64,000 nucleotides of DNA from Papiliotrema nemorosa (Eukaryota; Basidiomycota; Tremellomycetes; Tremellales; Rhynchogastremaceae), in contig JASKOT010000021.1 in NCBI GenBank assembly GCA_032158125.1, forward strand, positions 62,001-126,000. Direction: 5' to 3'. This document shows positions 57,709 through 64,000 of this stretch, one piece after another (position 1 is the first letter of the stretch; each line of letters starts with the position of its first letter). The notes under the pieces are model-generated. The model made no database searches and was not told where the DNA came from. It was given only the letters and a program-made list of their open reading frames with translations. A program made the position numbers and the translations under genes.

Positions 57709-60700
57709 ATGACGATTACACGAGGCCGCCAAGGAGCAGGGATACGGATTGCGGTGGACAGAGGTGCGCAAAGTTCATCGGAGAACGCCGAGAGGCCTGC
57801 TAACCAGTCTAGGAGGGACATTCTGCGACGTCTTTGCAACATTCAGAAACAAACCGCCTGTGATCCTCAAGGTTCTGTCGGTGGATGCTGCCTATCCAGA
57901 TGGTATGTCACTCTTCAGGCAGAGCTGGGGCGAAGACTGAAGGAAAGCGCCAACGGAAGCGATCAGGCGGGTGCTGGAGATTGGGTATGATGAAAAGATA
58001 CCTCGAGGACAACCATTAGATGTGTGCGGGGTAGAGGTGATCCGAATGGGAACCACAGTGGTGAGCAATTGGTAGCGGATTGGTCTGTGATGCTCCGACT
58101 GACGTTCAGGCAACCAATGCTCTGTTGGAGAGGAAAGGTGAGCGAACGGCATTCGTGACCACCAAAGGGTACAAGGACATTCTCCGAATAGGGAATCAAA
58201 GCAGGCCGAATTTATTCGATCTCTCTGTTACCAAGCCCGGCATGTTGTATGAGAAGGTCCTCGAAGTCGATGAACGGGTGTTGCTGGCTACGGACTTTCA
58301 AGTCGAAGGATTAGAGGTGAAAACTGGCACGAGCGGGGAGAGGATTCAGGTTTCCAGAGCACCAGGTAGGGTTCAATCGTCAATTGCAGCTGAAGCTAGA
58401 TCTCGAGGAAGTACGAAAAGATCTGCAAAGCCTATACGATGACGGCTTGCGCTCATTGTCGATCGCCTTCCTCCACTCCTACACCTATCCCGACCACGAA
58501 GCAGCCGTGGGAAGGTTAGCATTGGAGATCGGTTTCAGTCATGTATCATTATCGAGCCAGCTTTCACCAATGGTCAGGATAGTACCAAGAGGTCACTCGG
58601 CGACAGCAGATGCGTATTTGACGCCGGAGCTGAAGCGATATCTGACCGGGTGAGTTGCCCGCTATGCGAGGAAACTTTCGTATGTTTATGACAGCTTTGA
58701 GAGGAGTTTCGCCAATCTCCGACCAGGCATGTTGCAGTTCATGCAGTCAGACGGGGGTCTTGTCGATGCTGGCACCTTTTCCGGTCTTCGAGCCATTCTC
58801 TCTGGCCCGGCCGGGGGTGTGGTAGGATATGCCAAGACATGTTTCGATGAGACCGATCCGGTACCCGTGATCGGCTTCGACATGGGTGGCACATCCACCG
58901 ATGTCTCGCGATACGATGGGCAGTTTTCGCACATTATGGAGACGACGACCGCCGGTGTCAGCATACAGAGTCCCCAACTCGACATATGCACAGTAGCAGC
59001 TGGAGGGGGCTCAATCTTGTTCTGGGAGAATGGTCTGCTACGTGTCGGCCCCGAGTCGGCAGGAGCTTCGCCAGGTCCAGCATGCTATCGTAAAGGTGGA
59101 CCTCTGACCGTTACAGACGCCAATATTCTCCTAGGACGACTCATCCCGGCCTACTTTCCAAGCATTTTCGGACCACGTGAAAATGAACCGCTAGACGTAG
59201 ACATTGTCAGGCAAAAGTTCATGGAGCTCACCGAAAGAATCAATTTAGACACTGGAACGAACAAGACTCCAGAACAAGTCGCCATAGGCTTTCTGACAGT
59301 TGCGACAGAGGCGATGTGCACCCCGATCCGTACCCTCAGCGAAGCGCGCGGTCACGAGACATCGGCCCATCATCTGGCCGTCTTTGGTGGTGCAGGTGGA
59401 CAAGCAGCTTGCTCAGTCGCGACGTCCCTGGGCATGTCGCGAATCGTCATGCACAAGTCATCATCGGTCCTCTCAGCATTCGGCATTGCCAAGGCGGATT
59501 TAGTAGATGAATCACAGGAGAGCTTCGCTGGGACGACAAGTGATGCGACTCGCTTTATGCCTCGCTTGAAAGCATTGCAGAGGCGGTCTGAGGGTGTTTT
59601 GGCGGAACAAGGCTTCACTCGCGAAGAGCTCGTTACCGAACGTTATCTCAACCTGCGGTATCAAGGCGCCGACGCCGCGCTCATGATTCGCGAGCCTGCC
59701 GACGGCGATTGGGCCTCTGCGTTCAAAGCACAGCATCACCAAGAGTTTGGCTTTTCCCATGCCGGACGTACTGTCTTGGTGGAAGATGTCCGAGTCCGAG
59801 TTATCGGCAATGCCGGAGAATCTGGAGATGTCAAGCCACTCAGTCTTCAGCTCGCCGACGCCCGGGTTAAGAGTTGCACTGCCAAGGTATCGGCGACCAC
59901 TCGCGTCTACTTCTCCGAACTTGGATGGATCGACACACAGACCCTTTTCTTGGGTAATCTAACACCCGGCACCGTTGTGGGCGGTCCGGCAATGATCGTT
60001 GACAACACTCAAACTGTGGTGATTGTGCCTGGATCTACCGCTACCATTCTCGCCGACCATGTCATCATCGATCTCAATTCGACGGATGTGGCAGCCTTGA
60101 CAACCAAAGGCGATGCAATGGATCCGATACAGTTGTCAGTCTTTGGTCATCGATTCATGTCCATCTCTGAGCAAATGGGTCGGGCATTGCAAAAGACGGC
60201 AGTATCGGTCAACATCAAGGAACGACTCGACTTTTCCTGCGCCCTTTTTGACCCGCAAGGCAAGCTCGTCGCGAACGCCCCACATGTTCCGGCCATGCTG
60301 GGCTCAATGCAGTTTGCCGTTAAGTGGCAAGCTGACTATTGGCAGGGACAACTTCGGCCTGGGGATGTCTTATTGTCGAATCACCCCATTGCTGGTGGAG
60401 TCCACCTACCCGACTTTACAGTCGTCACACCAGTTTTCGATGCTGCCGGCGAGGATATCATCTTTTACACTGCATCTCGAGGTCACCACGCCGATGTTGG
60501 AGGCATTTCTCCAGGCTCCATGCCTCCAAATTCACGCACCATCTTTGACGAAGGTGCCTCGATCGTCACTTTCAAGGTCGTCTCTGGCGGCGTGTTCGAC
60601 GAAGCTGGATTGATCCGCCTGCTTGTGGACGAGCCGAAAAAGCACTCTTTCGGGACTAGAACACTTTCGGACAACATCTCGGACGTCCATGCTCAGATCG

Positions 60701-61791
60701 CTGCGACAAACAAGGGAGTCTCCCTGGTTCAGGACCTCGTTGCCAAGTACACCCTGCCCGTTGTGCACAAGTACATGCGAGCGATTCAAGACACCGCTGC
60801 GACGGCTGTTCGTGAGCTCTTGAAGGGTTTCGCCAAACAACATCAGGGTAAACCTCTCGAAGCGATGGAAAGGATGGATGACGGGTCACCTATTTGCCTT
60901 CGCGTTGATATCGACCCCCACACTGGCGAGGCAACATTCGATTTTACCGGCACCGGACCTGAAGTATACGGCAACTGGAATGCACCGCCTGCGATCTGCA
61001 ACTCGGCCGTGATCTATTCAATGCGGTGTATGCTGGGTTCAGACATCCCGCTCAATCAAGGGTGTCTCGAGCCCATCAAGATGATCATCCCCGATGGAAG
61101 CCTTCTCAAACCAAGTATGGACGCCGCCGTCTGCGCCGGGAACGTTCTCACGTCTCAACGGATCACCGATGTGGTTTTAAAAGCCTTCGAGGCATGTGCT
61201 GCTTCCAACGGGTGCATGGCAAATCTCACTTTTGGCTACGACGAGGGAGACAAGTCGCTCGGGTTCTACGAGACGATAGCTGGCGGTGCGGGAGCAGGAC
61301 CCACTTGGATAGGTTGCGATGGCACACAGACCAATATGACCAATACGCGCAGTACCGATCCGGAGATTATGGAACGTCGATATCCTGTAATCCTCCGACA
61401 GTTCTCCATTCGGAATGGATCGGGCGGAAAGGGTCAACATAGAGGTGGTGATGGTGTCATTCGAGAGTTGGAGTTCAGGCGGCCGGTCACCTGCTCGATT
61501 CTGTCCGAAAGGAGAGTATATCAGCCATACGGAATGCATGGGGGAGAGCCCGCCCAACTGGGACTGAATCTGTGGGTGTACAAGGACAATGAAGGAAGGG
61601 AGAAGACGGTGAACATGGGAGGGAAGAACACTGTCCCGATGAAGACTGGTGATAGGGTCGTGATACATACGCCAGGAGGAGGAGGGTATGGACCTGTCGG
61701 AGCGACGCCAAAGCTCGAAGCAAAGGTGATACCAACTTTCGTAGGAAACGGTAGCGCCAGTCTGAGGAAGGAACAGCAGCACACGAATTAG
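57709..61791 (+). CDS. ATP-dependent 5-oxoprolinase (HyuA-HyuB fusion)
   Basis: Cytosolic enzyme that hydrolyses 5-oxo-L-proline (pyroglutamate) to L-glutamate with ATP. Six exons give about 1,287 residues, the usual size of eukaryotic OPLAH. The first half (HyuA-like, actin-fold ATP binding) shows IAVDRGGTFCDVFATF, made across an intron, then VIRMGTTVATNALLERKGER, LQFMQSDGGLVDAG, ILSGPAGGVVGYAKT, VIGFDMGGTSTDVSRYDG and LAVFGGAGGQAACSVA. The second half (HyuB-like) is one long exon with LLSNHPIAGGVHLPDFTVVT, TASRGHHADVGGISPGSMPP, TGTGPEVYGNWNAPPAICNS and HTPGGGGYGPVG near the end. The ATG at 57709 (CACCATG context) is preferred; an in-frame ATG at 57634 would add 25 residues. One intron (34 nt, ending 58392) had several possible acceptors; only one keeps the frame. 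Confidence 0.97.
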
Positions 61792-62207
61792 CCTTGTATA
61801 CATTTGACATGTGCATGACCGTTGGATGTATGAATAGTCACTGGACTTTTGATGATGTTGCGGGATTAAGTACCTCGATCTCCTGTGGTGTATTCAACCC
61901 CGCCGGATCTCCCATCAGTCTTCAATCATTCTAGGTCTTGCGTCTTGACTACCTCGTACATCTCAGTGGGATCACGGCGGCCGACAGGCGCGCCAGCTCG
62001 GCGGGATCCAGCGTCGGATGACCGGATATCCACACATGGAAGAGACTTCCGGGAGTTCCAGCTGATCGGCACGTCACGGCTGCACGTCCTTTAGTATCGT
62101 ATGCATTCATGTGGTCTGGTCAAACACGAACCCCTTCCAACATTCCGCCTGCGACAGTGATAGACCTCAACGCGCTGAACTGAAGTTCGAGCTGCCTCAA
62201 AACCAAC
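61792..62207. other. Tandem intergenic region 5-oxoprolinase / DapA-family gene
   Basis: 416 bp containing CCGGATA at 62022-62028, preceded by a tandem CGGAT (62015-62019) 8 bp upstream. No gene seen. Confidence 0.5.
62022..62028 (+). promoter_or_regulatory. CCGGATA motif, copy 4 of 4
   Basis: CCGGATA followed by TCCAC, so the site also reads GGATATCC (palindrome) and shares ATATCCAC with the repeat at 57403. About 180 bp before the DapA-family ATG. Confidence 0.4.
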
Positions 62208-63219
62208 ATGTCTTCAGCACCAAAAGGAGGGATCTACACCCCGCTTGTCACCTTTTTCAACGATGATGAGACACTGGATCTCGACTCGATCAGTGCTCAC
62301 GCTCTTCGTATCGCCCAAGGAGGAGTCTCAGGCTTAGTCATCCAAGGATCCAACGGTGAGGCTGTTCACCTCGACAATGAAGAGCGACAGACGATCATCC
62401 GGACTGTTCGCTCCACGTTAGATTCGAACGGCTTCAAGGGCTTGCAGCTTATTGTGGGCTGTGGAGTGCCCTCCAAAAGAGCCACCGTGAGGCTCACCAA
62501 GGAGGCTCAAGCTGCCGGAGGAGATTTTGCACTGGTATTACCACCCAGCTACTGGCCAGGAGCAATGAACAAACCGAACTTGTTGGCGTACTTCAAGGCT
62601 GTAGCCGATGAAAGTCCGCTACCTGTATTGATATACAACTTTCCGATGGTTGCGAATGGGATAAATATCGACTCGGATACCATGTTGGAGTTGGCGGCAC
62701 ACCCAAACATTGTCGGCTGCAAGTTGACTTGTGGGGTAAGCGGTTTGATCGAGAGGAATTGTATACAGAGCTGATGCGCAGAACTTGGGCACGCTGCATC
62801 GAGTCGCTGCCCATACGAAGCCCGAGGAGTTTGCCGTCCTGTCAGGTAAGGCAGAGTTCGCATTGCACGGTTTTGTAGGAGGAGCATCAGGATGTATAGC
62901 TGCTTTGGTCAACCTGTGAGTGACATTCCATTTCGCTGGATGAGCATTGACGTCCAGAGCTCCCAAATCACATGTAGCTTTGTATGACGCTTGGAAAAGC
63001 AACGACCTGATCAAGGCCAAGGGAATCCAGGATTTGCTCTGCGATGCGGATCTAGCCCAGAGCAAGCTCGGGGTCGCCGGACTGAAATTCGCCACGTCGC
63101 ATTACTTCAAATACGGCTCGGGGAAGGCCAGAAACCCGCTGCCTTCAGGTAGTCCAGCAGCCCTTGAGGCGCAGAAGGCTGTCCTCGACAAGCTGTACGC
63201 CTTCGAAATGAGCTTGTAG
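62208..63219 (+). CDS. DapA/HOGA-family aldolase (4-hydroxy-2-oxoglutarate aldolase-like)
   Basis: TIM-barrel Schiff-base enzyme of 307 residues with introns of 46 and 42 nt. Conserved parts are GIYTPLVTFFNDDETLDLDS at the start, VIQGSNGEAVHLDNEER (the GxxGE pyruvate-binding loop), VLPPSYWPGAMNKPNLLAYF, the Tyr motif PVLIYNFPMVANGINIDSD and the lysine motif NIVGCKLTCGNLG, whose Lys forms the Schiff base. Relatives include mitochondrial 4-hydroxy-2-oxoglutarate aldolase HOGA1 (product of hydroxyproline breakdown cleaved to pyruvate and glyoxylate), fungal 2-keto-3-deoxy-L-galactonate aldolases and dihydrodipicolinate synthase. No clear mitochondrial signal. The HOGA role is favoured by its neighbours (5-oxoprolinase, aminotransferase), but a sugar-acid aldolase role remains possible. 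Confidence 0.92.
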
Positions 63220-63310
63220 CTGTCCACACCTCAGACCGTCGCACGTGGCATGCATCGTATATGTAGTCACTAATTACAACTAAGAAGGGTCCAAGAAAGC
63301 GGAGTGTCTA

Positions 63311-64000
63311 CTAGAACTGTGGGCCTTGTGGATTCATTTCGCCGTTGAATTCCCCAATGGTCAGAGGCCATGCGGCGTACGCTGATACGTCAGCCATGGC
63401 ATCATACTATAGGTCAAGCACATACGGTCGAAAATGGAACCATCATATTCCCCTCCGAATAGCTGCGAGAGTTGTACATCCATGTTGAACTCGCTGTTGG
63501 GCTGGATCTGCGATGTGGCAGGTCGAGGCGGCGAGGGGGGTCTTTGTGACTGTTGTGGCTGGATTTGGACTGATGGAGGTGCCCAGCCCATCTTTGTGAG
63601 ATACTGAAACATCTCACTGTTTGGGTCCTGCAGCTCTTGCAGCGTCGGCTGACCCTTAGGCGCAGTCGTAGCAGCGGTGGCTGTAGGGTGCCATTCTTGT
63701 TTCATCCGCTTGAGGATCTCCACCAAGACCTTGGCTGAGGGCCATGCCATCGCTTGGAGGATGTTGCTGCATTTGTCAAAATGTTGCAGTGCGGTGTGAG
63801 CATCAAAGGCGCCAGGAGAGGTCGATGTCCGGGCAGAGAGGAGCAAGAATGTGGTCCCCGCAGTGAAGACGATGTTGATCACGGTTTGCGTTGAAAAGTA
63901 TACATCAGTGTGATCCTGGCACAGACGTAGCACTTCCATCCTAACCATCAGCAATGTTCCTGCTTCCCACGTACGCTGCTTGCTCGCACTCTCTTTGGGC
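63311..64000 (-). CDS. C-terminal part of a probable fungal transcription factor (partial)
   Basis: The 3' portion of a minus-strand gene cut by the window end. The visible frame starts in ESASKQRTWEAGTLLMVRME and continues VLRLCQDHTDVYFSTQTVIN, IVFTAGTTFLLLSAR, ALQHFDKCSNILQAMAWPSA and VLVEILKRMKQEW. This helical layout (an HxxxxF/IVFTAGT block, then ALxxLxxCSxIL) is what one sees at the end of the middle-homology (fungal_trans) domain of Zn2Cys6 regulators. It is followed by a Gln/Pro-rich linker. A 43-nt intron (GTATGT donor) joins the last exon, which ends WPLTIGEFNGEMNPQGPQF at TAG 63311-63313. The zinc cluster would be right of the window, so the class is inferred. Convergent with the DapA-family gene (91 bp), placing it as candidate cluster regulator. 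Confidence 0.8.

Noticed and set aside
61177..61803. Minus-strand ORFs antisense to the 5-oxoprolinase C-terminus
   Set aside because: The plus frame is strongly conserved oxoprolinase; the antisense frames have no recognisable domain.
1..64000. CRISPR arrays, transposons, tRNA and rRNA genes
   Set aside because: No regularly spaced repeats, no long terminal or inverted repeats, no transposase-like or reverse-transcriptase-like frame, and no convincing tRNA A/B boxes or rRNA sequence were seen by eye.

Overview
The window is nuclear DNA of a basidiomycete yeast, most likely a tremellomycete (Cryptococcus/Kwoniella-like). Nearly every gene is split by many very short introns (about 32 to 130 nt, mostly 32-55) with GT-AG ends and a CTGAC/CTAAC-like branch site just before the acceptor. 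Genes are tightly packed on both strands, and the proteins are fungal housekeeping orthologues. I saw no prokaryotic, viral, transposon, tRNA or rRNA sequence. I inferred gene models by splicing ORF pieces by eye. For several genes (APL6, the coiled-coil gene, SCP1, the ZCCHC10-like gene, the cyclophilin, the DUF1445 gene, the aminotransferase and the DapA-family gene) the spliced length came out as an exact multiple of three.

Left part (1-15.2 kb): the 3' end of the splicing factor SF3a60 (+), actin-interacting protein AIP1 (-), an MFSD10-like MFS transporter (+), the mitochondrial-type release-factor methyltransferase MTQ1 (-), an unrecognised intronless gene (+), the ABC-F protein GCN20 (-), the AP-3 beta subunit APL6 (+) and histidyl-tRNA synthetase (-). 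Middle (15.8-33.3 kb): inositol-3-phosphate synthase INO1 (+), a long coiled-coil protein (+), an FSH1-type serine hydrolase (-), a GATA zinc-finger factor (-), a ZCCHC10-like zinc-knuckle/SR protein (+) and the GATOR1/SEACIT subunit IML1 (-). Then (33.6-54.7 kb): the sterol sensor SCP1/SCAP (+), ERV46 (-), a PPIL1-type cyclophilin (+), a DUF1479 protein (-), the TRP channel YVC1 (-), POL5 (+) and mismatch-repair MSH3 (-).

The right end (55.0-64.0 kb) looks different. It holds a run of catabolic genes: a D-glutamate cyclase (DUF1445) protein, an aspartate/aromatic aminotransferase, an ATP-dependent 5-oxoprolinase, a DapA/HOGA-family aldolase, and the C-terminal part of a probable fungal transcription factor. 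Known chemistry of these families links into one route: cyclised D-glutamate or (hydroxy)pyroglutamate is opened to (hydroxy)glutamate, transaminated to (hydroxy)oxoglutarate and, for the hydroxylated compound, cleaved to pyruvate and glyoxylate. All three promoter regions of this run share the word CCGGATA. The central divergent promoter also has a perfect CGG-N10-CCG palindrome, the spacing recognised by the yeast proline-utilisation regulator Put3. I propose this as a candidate undescribed co-regulated cluster.

Other points of interest are three probable GC-AG introns (GCN20, ERV46, YVC1), an INO1 leader whose intron retention would add a basic, presequence-like N-terminus, a dual-start HisRS with a Gcn4-type site, and an in-frame stop followed by a 50-codon open extension in the coiled-coil gene.
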